A stretch of 64,000 nucleotides of DNA from Siphonodentalium dalli (Eukaryota; Mollusca; Scaphopoda; Gadilida; Siphonodentaliidae). The stretch is from assembly GCA_032622095.1 (NCBI GenBank), contig CP136066.1:228476961-228540960 (forward strand). The letters are read 5' to 3'. The position numbers were made by a program, and so were the translations under genes. Positions 1-9,214 of the stretch are shown here, piece by piece; the stretch's first letter is position 1; every line of letters starts with the position of its first letter. Under the pieces are notes generated by a model. It was not told the DNA's origin and ran no database searches. It saw only the letters and a program-made list of their open reading frames with translations.

Positions 1-77
1 GCGAGGCGACCTATGGTCGACTCGCATATATAAGAGAATGCATTGGCACAGGGCCCTTCTGTTGGGTTAAGGGTTAA
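1..77 (-). mobile_element. PB-A element, truncated by window edge
   Basis: Half of the shared core palindrome runs from base 1, followed by CACAGGGCCCTTCTGTTGGG and an AAGGGTTAA end; TTAA lies at 74-77. This matches the left terminus of PB-A read in reverse. The terminus carries one extra T (GGGTTAAGGG rather than GGGTAAAGGG). The rest of the copy lies outside the window. Confidence 0.75.
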
Positions 78-1093
78 TATTCATTACGCAGAGTTCAAAT
101 GAGGGCACAATAAACAGCAAAGAATTATATCAAGAATATAGATGTATCATAAGAATGACAGGTCAGTAAGTTGAGCCCGAATATCTGCCGTTTTTTAAGC
201 ATCTGCTGTCAATTCCCACCCATAACACATCTGTTCTCCAACTTACGATAATGCATGGCTTGTTATTATCCGGCTGGCCTTGCTTTCCTTCCCATTGATA
301 GCTGTTTTCTTTTCTATTTCGAATAATTCTTGTCGTCTAACAACCACCCTGGCCGAAATGGAGATAGGTGCTAATGCATCATATGGTACACTTATAACAA
401 CACATTTATAACACAATCGCTATATAATACATATCATATTATTTGCTCTGGTTCACACCTTTTTTTTTTCTTCACACAGGTAGTGCAACCTTCTGTGATT
501 AATTACATCGAAGAATGCTTAATGATTGTTCAATGATATGGCTATCAATATAGCATCTTGCAATTTCTTGTTTTTCTAGAAAGAAAGTTCACTTTTTTAG
601 GGTTAGAATTTCCTTCATAGCATAGAATGGCCTCAATCTTCTCACCGATAATTATCTGTTTGAGACATACATGTGTCTAAAGTCAATCGCAATCTATCTC
701 AATAAAATCCCTGTGCAATGGTAGTTCTGGGATTAAACAGAAAGCTGGTGAAAAAGCGTGTCAGGTAGCAGTGTATGATTTATCAATGTTAACCCTTTTC
801 TCTTTTCTAGGGACATTATAAGCAGACGACAGACAGAGTCACACATAAGGATTTCCATGCAGTCATATTTAGGATAGTGCATTCAACAAACAGCCTAAAT
901 TTATTAACTGAACATTCCTACAAATGAATAAATGGGAATAAAGAAATTATCCATCGTTAACACTTTTTTTTTCTTCAGACAGGTGGTGCAATATTCTGTG
1001 ATTAATTCAGTTGAAGAATGCCTGAATAATACATGAAGAATGCCTGAAGGAAGTTTGGACTAAAATATTCATACGACGATTAATATACAGAGG
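78..1093. other. Gene-free stretch with a diverged local duplication
   Basis: No reading frame of note. Two blocks recur. The segment around 459-530 (T-tract, CTTCACACAGGTAGTGCAAC, TTCTGTGATTAATTA) reappears diverged at 961-1032. The segment around 563-614 (TTTCTTGTTTTTCTAGAAAG) reappears at 1340-1392. The order is the same, so this looks like an old local duplication whose second copy was split by roughly 300 bp, including the hairpin at 1094-1234. Confidence 0.5.
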
Positions 1094-1234
1094 ATCTCAC
1101 ATGAGTTTCTATTTTATACGGAATTTATCAACCGAGTTCACTAAATTCGATTTGAGCCGAGGTTTACCGAGGCTCAAATAGAATTTAGGGGACGAGGTTG
1201 ATAAATTATGAATAAAATAGGACGAGTGTGAGAT
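1094..1234. repeat. Foldback inverted repeat, about 140 bp
   Basis: Left arm starts ATCTCACATGAG and the right arm ends ACGAGTGTGAGAT. Inner arms read TTTGAGCCGAGG and GGCTCAAA around a short centre, GTTTACC. Mismatches are spread along arms of about 65 bases each. The length and symmetry suggest a small foldback MITE. I saw no obvious target duplication, so the family is not assigned. Confidence 0.6.
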
Positions 1235-1410
1235 AGCTTTATCACATGATCAAATAAACGCGAAGCAACGCAAAGTTTTCATCGAAAACAACAATCATAA
1301 ATTGCAGCAATCGAAAGTCATTTAAAGAAAGACATGCGCAGTTTCTTGTTTTTCTAGAAAGGAAGTTCTGTTTTTTTTGTGATTAGAGTTTCAACCTTAA
1401 CCCGTTCATA

Positions 1411-1577
1411 CAGTAATGCCCTAAATAATCGACTCCTTAACCACAGCAGAATTATAGGTAACTTTTAAGAGAGAGCTTTCCGATGAATGGCAACAAGCCA
1501 TATTTCCGACTAAATCCTGAAAAGTTACCCATAATTCTGCTGTGGTTAAGGAGTCGATTATTTAGGGCATTATACTG
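1411..1577. mobile_element. D foldback MITE (TA target, Tc1/mariner-like)
   Basis: Begins CAGTAATGCCCTAAATAATC after TA and ends with the reverse complement, slightly altered (GGGCATTATACTG). The two halves are near-perfect reverse complements centred on AGAGAGCTTTCC, so the whole element folds back. CAGT ends and a TA target are typical of Tc1/mariner-type non-autonomous elements; no coding capacity. Confidence 0.75.
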
Positions 1578-1727
1578 TGACTGGTTTAATCCTGATTTCC
1601 AGGCTGGACTTTCTCGTTCAGTTCGCTTTCTCTCTCATTCATCTATGTTCTAACCCCTCCTACTCTTCACGCTTCTCAACATCTACCTATCATATAATTC
1701 CAACCAGAGAAGGGGCTTACGAGAGCA

Positions 1728-1830
1728 CTTGCCCCCCCCCCCCCCCCCCTGTCCTGGCCCGGGGGAGTCTAGTGGGTACCCAAAATGTGCCCTCCTGACT
1801 GGTTTTCCACCCTTGCCATTTGGTGCTTCC
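1728..1830. repeat. GC-rich dispersed repeat with C tract
   Basis: An 18-base C run (1732-1749) leads into CTGTCCTGGCCCGGGGGAG and TAGTGGGTACCC. The reverse complement of the same block recurs, diverged, at about 42262-42385 (GGGTACCCGCTGGACTCCCC). Class unknown. Flanking 1831-2192 shows nothing recognisable. Confidence 0.5.
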
Positions 1831-2192
1831 GGCATTCCTGATTCCAATACATTAGCAAACACATAGTCAATCAGCCACTTTATACCCAATAGTCTTCGGT
1901 ATTCGGCCAATTTTGACTTTGAATATTCGGCCAACTCAACGAGCGAATATTCAAATAATATTTGAATGTTAGGACAATGTGAAAACGTGCAGCACATACC
2001 AAGTTTTTTAAGAAACAAGTCAATAACTGCACCATAATAATTTGCTATAAGATGTATCACAAGTAATTGTATATATGTTCCGAGTGAAGGTTATATTTGT
2101 GGCACTCTATTGAGATATCTCGATCAGTTCGGGCCCGAGTACGGTCTCATGCTTACTTTTCATGAAGTAATTACTATGCCTGACTTTGTTAA

Positions 2193-2550
2193 TTAACCCT
2201 TCCATGACCGGAGCTTCCTGTAGGGAGCCCCACACAGGTGGCAACTTGTATTACTGAGTGTCGTCTGCTCATGTCTGTGAGGGGCTCCATAAGGGTAGTT
2301 TAATCCTTCCATGACCGGAGCTTCCAGAAATTTTTCAAAAACCCTGCGCCAATGCATCCTCTTATATATGCGAGTCTCCCAAAGTGAGCCTCGCATATAT
2401 AAGAGAATTCATTGGCCTAACAATATTTTCCTTGACCTTGTAAGTCAGTCCATTCTCTTATATATGCGAGGCTCCCTGGCACAGGCACAGAATGCACTGG
2501 CACAGGATCTGTATTGCTGCACCAGAGTGCTCCTGTCATGAAAGAGTTAA
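2193..2550. mobile_element. PB-C TTAA element, composite copy
   Basis: TTAA lies at 2193-2196 and 2547-2550. Termini read CCCTTCCATGACCGGAGC and GCTCCTGTCATGAAAGAG, an imperfect inverted pair. Inside are a GGAGCCCC / GGGGCTCC hairpin module (about 2225-2290), a second internal CCTTCCATGACCGGAGC start at 2307, and the core palindrome arms (ATTCTCTTATATATGCGAG). The second start suggests one PB-C end inserted next to or recombined with another. Confidence 0.7.
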
Positions 2551-2569
2551 TTATAATGACTCAATCCCA

Positions 2570-2770
2570 CATCTTTTCATAAATTTGTGCCCCATACCTA
2601 CATTTTCATACATTTGTGACACCCCCTCTCCCCCCCCTTTCCCCCACCACAATTTACCATGAATTTATGACCCCCTCCTCCCCATTTTTTCATAAATGTG
2701 TGCCCCCCCCCCCAATCCCACTTTTATATCAAATTCCCTTTTTCATAAATTTGTGACCCCCACTCATCCC
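2570..2770. repeat. Degenerate C-rich tandem repeat
   Basis: Five or so irregular units of TTTTCATAAATTTGTGAC followed by a variable run of C, 40-60 bases each. Slippage of the C tracts probably explains the irregular period. The next 160 bases (2771-2929) are unremarkable. Confidence 0.6.
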
Positions 2771-2930
2771 AACAGTTTGCCTGATTAAGCCAGTTCCCAT
2801 TTAACCATTTCTTTCCTAAATGCTCTTTGACGATCGAGTAGTCGAACTTATTATCTGAACATTTCCCACCAATAAATTCTTCTGCAATTGTATTATCATT
2901 TTGTCTGCCTATCGTCTGCTAATAATCTAT

Positions 2931-3570
2931 AATGCCCTAAATAATCGACTCCTTAACCACAGAAGAATTATGTGTAATTTTTCAGGATTTAATGGTTTGT
3001 TGCCATTCATCGGAAAGCTCTGTGAGAGCATTCCGATGATTGGCAACAAGCCATATTTTTGACTAAATCCTGAAAAGTTACCCATAATGGAGCTCCGTGG
3101 TCCAGTGGTTAGCGCGTTGGACATGTCTTCGCTGTCAACACAGCGAGGCGAGTTCGCGGCTGGCTGGCGGTCTGTTATGAGTTTCCACACAGCAGTGGCT
3201 TGGCCGACTTGAGCGATGTGCAATTGTTGGATTGTACACTGTTTGAATCTCGCGCCAAGTTGTGACCCTTGAGCAAGGTCGCTCGTACTGTGTCTGCTTT
3301 GCACCACCCATGCATTACAAGGGTACCTGATAATGAGCAGTGAAAGATCTTGTCAGTATGCTAGCCATATGGTATCCTCGCATACTCCCGGCTGTACCTC
3401 CCTCTGTCCCCGGGGAGCAGTAGATGGTTACTGAATGTTCAGGCTCATCAGGGTAATAATTGTAAAAACTTTGAGCGCTTTGGGCCTCATGGGAAAGGCG
3501 CTTTACAAATGCTATACATTATTATTATAATTCTGCTGTGGTTAAGGAGTCGATTATTTAGGGCATTACT
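2931..3570. mobile_element. D foldback MITE split by a SINE
   Basis: The left half runs from AATGCCCTAAATAATCGACT to TTACCCATAAT at about 3088. The right half resumes with ATAATTCTGCTGTGGTTAAG at about 3527 and ends GGGCATTACTGTA. Removing 3089-3529 restores an ordinary D copy, so D was present before the insertion. Confidence 0.75.
3089..3529 (+). mobile_element. tRNA-derived SINE
   Basis: The 5' head resembles a tRNA: GGAGCTCCGTGGTCCAGTGG contains a good RNA polymerase III box A (TGGTCCAGTGG), and GAGTTCGCGGCT about 45 bases on is a weak box B. The tail has GAGCGCTTTGGGCC, GGAAAGGCGCTTTACAAATG and then (ATT)n, a tail type shared by several invertebrate SINE superfamilies. Possible short target repeat ATAAT at both ends. 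At about 440 bp it is long for a SINE. It probably does not encode a working tRNA. Confidence 0.75.
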
Positions 3571-3608
3571 GTATCCTTGACATATCCCTTCAGATGAATA
3601 ATAGACCA

Positions 3609-3867
3609 TTAACCCTTCTATGACTGGAGCTTCCTGAAATTTAGCGAAAACCCTGTGCCTGAATGCATTCTCTTATATATATGAGTCTCCAATAGAGAGC
3701 CTCCTATATTTTTTATAAGAGAATACATTGGCATAACAATATTTACCTTGACCTTGTAGGCCAGTGCATTCTCTTATATATGCGAGGCTCCTGTGGAATA
3801 TAAGAGAATGCACTGGCACAGGATCTTTAATGCTTCACTAGTGCAGCTCCTGTCATGAAAGGGCTAA
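3609..3867. mobile_element. PB-C TTAA element
   Basis: TTAA at 3609-3612, CTAA at 3864-3867. Ends CCCTTCTATGACTGGAGC and GCTCCTGTCATGAAAGGG are inverted repeats. Holds two core-palindrome derivatives and the PB-C linker ATATTTACCTTGACCTTG. Flanks repeat a longer stretch (AATGAATAATAGACCATT before and after), more than a TTAA duplication. Confidence 0.75.
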
Positions 3868-4051
3868 GATCCCTCCAAATGAATAATAGACCATTCCAAT
3901 GTATACTTTTTATAACTGAATAGAAGAAACCATTTAGGATAGAAAGGGGTGAAATAGTTCCTATAATCATAACAACCACTGCAGCTGAAATTGATATTAA
4001 GGGTAATATATCACAAGCCAGACTAATAAAAATGCATTTATAAAACAATCA

Positions 4052-4229
4052 GTATATAACTTCTATCAGAGTGTTTCTCCTGTTGGCTTTACGTTCTATA
4101 TAACTTCTATCAGAGCGTTTTCTCCTGTTGGCTTTACGTTCTATATAACTTCTATCAGAGCGTTTTCTCCTGTTGGTTTTACGTTCTATATAACTTCTAT
4201 CAGAGTGTTTCTCCTGTTGGTTTTACGTT
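4052..4229. repeat. 44-bp tandem repeat, four units
   Basis: Four head-to-tail copies of TATATAACTTCTATCAGAGY then a T-rich stretch, CTCCTGTTGG and TTTTACGTTC. Units differ by one or two bases. Neighbouring 3868-4051 is unremarkable. Confidence 0.85.
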
Positions 4230-4312
4230 CCTTGAGATTGATCGTGCAGCATGATGAGATTCAGAAATATGCAGAATGTTGTGAATGATTTATGGCAAAA
4301 AACAAAACACCA

Positions 4313-4577
4313 CCGCCAGAGTGGGGACCTCATTCTGCTTAGCTTCATCTTCTGGGAAGTATCTATGGTTTATAGGTTTAGTTTTAGTTAATTTTTCCCT
4401 TCTGTTCAGTTTCTATATCCCTTTAATTTGCAGAAGTTAAATGCATAATCGAGGTTCCCAAAAGGTGTGCATCAATAATCATTATTTGGGAACTTCATTC
4501 TGAGTCTATGTCTCCCATAGCAGATGAGCCATGCAGAATGAGGTCCCCAGGGGGTGAAATTGGTTATGCTAGTTGGA
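4313..4577. mobile_element. E element, partial
   Basis: Contains the E internal blocks GGGACCTCATTCTGCTTAG, TCTTCTGGGAAGTATCTAT, GAGGTTCCCAAAAGG and GCAGAATGAGGTCCCCAG, but lacks the outer ends seen at 13879 or 19988. A truncated, older copy. Confidence 0.6.
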
Positions 4578-4607
4578 CAAAAGTGATATTGATATTGATG
4601 CAACATT

Positions 4608-4940
4608 AAGGACCCTGTTCCAATGCATTCTCTTATATATGTGAGTCTACCATAGGTTGCCTCGAATATATAAGAGAATGCATTAAATTGGCCTAACAAT
4701 TTTTTATATCTTTTTTTCTTACATTCTATAACAATTTTTATCATTTTTTTTTATATTCTTTAACAATTTTATAATTTTTTATAATTTTTTCTTACATTCT
4801 TTAATAATTTTTATAATTATTTATAATTTTTTCTTACATTCTTTCACAATTTTTATCATTATTTCTTAAATTTTGTAACAAATTTTTATCATTATTTCTT
4901 ACATTCTTTAACAATTATAAAAAATATTATAAAATTTGAG
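4608..4940. mobile_element. PB fragment with AT-rich tail
   Basis: One core palindrome (about 4617-4692) followed by about 240 bases of degenerate units like TTTTTTCTTACATTCTTTAAC and ATTTTTAT. The same AT linker joins the two palindromes in PB-A and follows the palindrome in PB-B, so this is a decayed PB copy in which the linker has expanded. No clear TTAA ends. Confidence 0.6.
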
Positions 4941-5025
4941 AGTGTGCATGGATGGGAACTGTAAAATCTTAAATAGATCGGCAGTCGGCAAACTATATCA
5001 TCAGAAATAAATATATTGTCTTACT

Positions 5026-5531
5026 TAGATCATGTCATGAATATCTACTATGGCTAATGCCCCTAGAGATCATACTCCACCAGTACAACATCTGGGAACT
5101 TTTTGAAGTTTTGACAGGGAACCTTATAAAGTTGAGAAAATAACACAGGGAATATATTTCTTAGATATTATCTGTTACTTAATAATGTACTTCAAAATAT
5201 GTGAATGTCCCAACTGAAAATAGCACGTTTTTCGATGACTTTTGTGAGCCAATATCGCAATAAACATAGAATTAATTACCCAGAAGAAATTCCATAATTG
5301 TAAACGACGCAAAGCAAAATCGTTCACAAAGTCACTTAAATAGTAAAATTTCTAGTTGTGACGTACATTACTAAGGAACAGGTAATAATTAACTAAGAAA
5401 TATATTCCCTGCGTTATATTTTCGACTTTATAAGGTTCCCTGTCAAAACTTCAAAAAGTTGCCAGGTTTTGTACTGGTGGAGTATGATCTCTACAGGCGT
5501 TAGCATTAGTAGAGATTCATGGCATGATCTA
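5026..5531. mobile_element. F TIR element (Mutator-like), intact
   Basis: Ends TAGATCATGTCATGAATATC and its inverse (...CATGGCATGATCTA) form long terminal inverted repeats; much of the 506 bp folds back. Flanked by a perfect 9-bp duplication, TGTCTTACT (5017-5025 and 5532-5540). A 9-bp duplication with long inverted ends points to a Mutator-type transposase acting in trans. No coding capacity. Confidence 0.85.
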
Positions 5532-5814
5532 TGTCTTACTGTAAAACCACCAGTAAAGTATTGTCACTTTATAAGACAGCTAATCATAATATATTTGATA
5601 AGTAAGGATGTGTGCACACTAACAAATGAAGATTAATTTCATAGAGTCCTTAAAACCTGTAGCTTCCTGAAGAGAAACTAATTATAAACAAATTAACTCT
5701 GAGGAGAAAATAATCACCAGCAAATTATCAATCTGCAGTTATTAGCGGAAGACATTGGAGAGAATACATGTATTTATCATGATATCATCCAATAGACTGC
5801 ACAGTGCACAATTA
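5532..5814. other. Spacer without recognised features
   Basis: AT-rich single-copy-looking sequence between F and D elements. I saw no reading frame, repeat or splice signal worth naming. Confidence 0.4.
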
Positions 5815-6027
5815 CAGTAAAGCCTGAAGTATATGACCATTTAACCACAGCAGAATTATGGGAAATTTTTCAGGATTTAGTCGGAAATATGGCTTGTTGC
5901 CATTCATCAGAAAGCTCTCACCGATAGCCTTCCGATGAATGGCATCAAGCCATATTTCCGACTAAATCCTGAAAAATTTCTCATAATTCTGCTGTGGTTT
6001 AGGGGTCGATTATTTTTGACATTACTG
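5815..6027. mobile_element. D foldback MITE
   Basis: TA-flanked copy with a diverged left end (CAGTAAAGCCTGAAGTATAT) and a better right end (TTGACATTACTG). The inner halves are still near-perfect inverses (GGAAATATGGCTTGTTGCC and partner), so decay is concentrated at the left end. Confidence 0.75.
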
Positions 6028-6130
6028 TAGTCTACTGCATGCGTAGAAATTTAATACATGTATCTACGTGAATGGGAAATGAAATCAGTATTACCCTCTT
6101 CATCCCTAATCAGATTTCAGAGTTGAACAC

Positions 6131-6947
6131 TTGCATCTAGCTCCACTCTGGTTAACGCCTGTAGAGATCATATTCCTCGAGTACACAACCTTGGAACTTT
6201 TTGAAGTTTTGACAAGTCGAAAACATAATGCGGGGAATATTATATTTCTTAGTTATTATTTGTTCCTTAATAATGTACTTCAATGTAGGTGAATGTCCCA
6301 ACTTAAAGTTGCATGCTTTTCTCTGACTTGTGTGAGCCCATATCGCAATAAACATCAAATTAATTACCCAGGAAAAATACCATAATTGTATGTGATGCGA
6401 AGCAAAATCGCTCACAAATTCACTTAAATTGTGAAATTTCAAGTTGGGACCTTACATTAGTACATTATTAACAAACAGATATTAACTAGAGGTGTGACTG
6501 TCCTAAGGATACCACCCCCCCCCCCCCCCCCCCCCGTGTTTTTAAAATACTAAGATGTTTCACATGTCAGTAAACATTTAGTTAAAATAAAAAAATAACA
6601 GTTCCTATTGCAGGTGCACAACCCTAATCTTAAACCTATTGACCTAAAAATGTAGGAATAAAAGCTCTGACAAAATTATGGATGTTGCAAAAAATGTCTA
6701 AGTCGAAAAAGGGGGGATAACTTCAACAAAAAAAGTCCAACAGACGTCATAATCGCAGGTGCACAGGTTCCCATGGTGGTTGATGTCTGTGCCAAGTTTC
6801 ACGGAAAATGATAATAAATCGACTGAGAAAAACTCCGGATAAATGGACGATGGACGGACGACAGACGGACGGACAATCTGATTCCAGTATACCACCACCA
6901 ACTTCGTTGCGGGGGGTATAACTAAGAAATATATTCCCCACATATCA
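6131..6947. mobile_element. F element split by K
   Basis: F sequence runs GCCTGTAGAGATCATATTCC through ATTAACTAG at about 6488, then resumes as AACTAAGAAATATATTCCCC at about 6920. The outer ends are weak and the right inverted arm is mostly missing. The F body is much closer to the 5026 copy than the ends are. Confidence 0.65.
6497..6919 (-). mobile_element. K element with GGGGGGTATA ends
   Basis: Starts GGATACCACC plus a long C tract and ends GGGGGGTATAAC, giving short inverted G/C-tract ends. Inner parts include GTGCACAGGTTCCCATGG, GTGCCAAGTTTCACGGAAAA and ACGGACGGACAATC. An AACTA pair at the junctions may be the target duplication in F. Such ACGGACGG plus GGGGGTATA repeats are common in molluscan genomes as I recall; class not assigned. 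Strand chosen so that the GGTATACTGGAATC side leads. Confidence 0.55.
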
Positions 6948-7138
6948 CTGGTTCAGATGTATGTTATTTCCCCGCATTTATTTGAAATTTGTATTTTGGA
7001 GTCCAGAGTTTAAAACTTGTCCCACCGCAGAATAACTGGTTTAGTATCAGTAAAACATTTCTCATGCTCTCTCCCACCTTTTTGAAATAAAGCTATATAC
7101 CATGTGACAATCTTCAATTTCATACATATGAGATACTA

Positions 7139-7312
7139 TAGCACCCTACCGCACCATCAATCCGTGGGGAAACTACCAAGATAATAAAGTGGACCTTAGT
7201 GATAAATAAAACCTTGTGATATACATGTATAGCATCCTACCGCACCATCAATCCGTGGGAAAACTACCAAGAAAATAAAGTGGACCTTAGTGATAAATAA
7301 AACCTTGTGACA
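7139..7312. repeat. 91-bp tandem duplication
   Basis: Two direct copies of TAGCAYCCTACCGCACCATC ... AAACTACCAAGA ... CCTTAGTGATAAATAAAACC. They differ at a few positions, and the second is preceded by ATACATGTA. Confidence 0.85.
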
Positions 7313-8935
7313 TATTACACTTTTTGCTATACCCTAAACGTAAGACCAAATCACACAAGAAAACTAAGATGCATGCATCAGGTCAGCCATGAACTATTTA
7401 GCATAGAATAATTCAGTTCGGTTGCAGTTTCACAACGTTACAACTGACATACGATTACACCTTGAATGTGGAAATATGTAAGAGTGAATATTAATGTTCT
7501 AAATCCCATGTTTCACATTTAGTGGTAATGGGGTCGTACTTTATTAACACGCAAGTAGTGTAATTAAGTACGGGTAATTAGAAGTAACAAATCGTTTAGT
7601 TTCTATCGTATCGGATAAAAGAGGTGAGCAGATTGCCGATGATGAATGCTCTCGTTAGCTGCCAATATAATGTGCATATTTGCCCCGTTACGTTTATACA
7701 CTGTAGCATTGGCGGGCCAGAGTGTGTTGACATGTTAAGTGTTTGGTTCATTAATAACAGATCAGCAGGGATTTGTCGTGATAACGTATACGTGGAAATA
7801 TGCTACCTAAACGGTTAAATTAACGGTTGATCTATTACACCACCGTGTATACTCGGTTTAAATAGGTATATTATATAGGGACGTGTGCTCAATTTTGGTG
7901 CGGACCGATGATAAAACAAAATCAGAAGTAAATGTCGGCGGGCGGGAGGGCCATTTTTTCAATAATTTTAAAAGAAATTGAACAGTTGCAGCAGCAGCAG
8001 CAGCAAAAAAAGGGTGTACAATTGGCAAATGATGAGGGGCGGCGTGACGTGTAACTAGGATTGAACTTAGATATGCAATTTGGAGATTATTGGATGAGGG
8101 ATGTTATATTAATTATATTAAAGGGACGAGGGGGCTTAGTTGTCGAAAATATTCATATTTGTTCCAAATACCGTAAACAGAAAAATATTAAAAGGCATAC
8201 ATATTGGTTCAAATATACGATCACTATCGCGTAAACATCATGCTCACATAAAGACCTACTAAATTTTACCTAAACAAGAGTCTGATTGTGTTATAGAAGG
8301 CAGCACAATGCTACTGGCTAATCACACACAAATGGTATAAACGCTCTTTATTATTTCCAAATAAGGAATTGAGCAACAAAGAACGCTCTTTATGTTTACC
8401 ATCATAATATAAAGAAACACCAAGAAAGTAACTTTTTATGCTTTGTCAAACAATCGTCAAATTTACGACAATAACATACTGTTTATGAGATATTTCTCAT
8501 TTGTATATTAACAAAGTATGTCTATATTTGAATATTATTTTCGTTTGCAGCGGTTTTTGACAGGTGGAAATATGTTCACAGGATACCCACCAAGGCCTTC
8601 CGTACCTTTAAGGTATACTGCAACTTTGTTTCTTGCCAATAGCAGAATACATAATGCTATTAAGAAGTGACACAAAACACAGAACATTTTTTTTAATTAT
8701 AAGTATTGAGCAGTGAGAAATATTTGAGTAGAGGAAACCAGTAACGAAAGGCGATATTAACATGATTTCTGTCAGCGAATAATTGTTTACGTTCCTATGA
8801 ATATTAAAATGTACTGAAAACAAACTGCTAATGGGTGCCAGACTTTCATAAACACAAATTATGTATTAATGGTGTAACGACATATTTCGTTCTTAATTGT
8901 CTAAAAAAAATAGGGGATCGGGATGTTTGGATCTC
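7313..8935. other. Low-repeat stretch, no gene recognised
   Basis: About 1.6 kb largely free of the repeat families. Contains a (GCA)6 microsatellite at 7988-8005 just after a GC-rich patch (TCGGCGGGCGGGAGGGCC, about 7937). A 64-codon open frame at 7624-7818 has no recognisable motif and is likely chance. This is one of the better places in the window for regulatory or non-coding transcript sequence, but nothing specific supports it. Confidence 0.4.
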
Positions 8936-9150
8936 TAGTTTAACGACATTTTTCGGTCTTTAATAGTTTAATGACATTTTTCGGTCTTTATAATATCTCA
9001 AGATATAGGGGGTATTTGGATCTCTATAGTTTAACGACATTTTTCGGTCTTTATAATTTAACGACATTCTCGGTCTTTAATATTTCAAGATATAGGGGCC
9101 CTTAGTGGGTATTTGGATCTCTAGTTTAACGACATTTTTCGGTCTTTGAT
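8936..9150. repeat. Degenerate tandem of TTTAACGACATTTTTCGGTC
   Basis: Five or six irregular copies of TTTAACGACATTTTTCGGTC separated by ATATCTCAAGATATAGGGG and GTATTTGGATCTCTAG. It abuts the 485-bp tandem array on its left side. Confidence 0.7.
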
Positions 9151-9214
9151 AGCAAAATGGAAGAAGTACATCTTTGGAAAGATGTGGTGGCCCTAAAAAG
9201 GAAAGTTGTTTGGT

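Noticed and set aside
3089-3165. tRNA gene
   Set aside because: Box A is good but box B is poor and the cloverleaf is not restored; the downstream tail shows it is a SINE head.
2927-3307. 126-codon minus-strand frame
   Set aside because: It runs through a D foldback arm and the SINE head; no domain, and both parts are known repeats.
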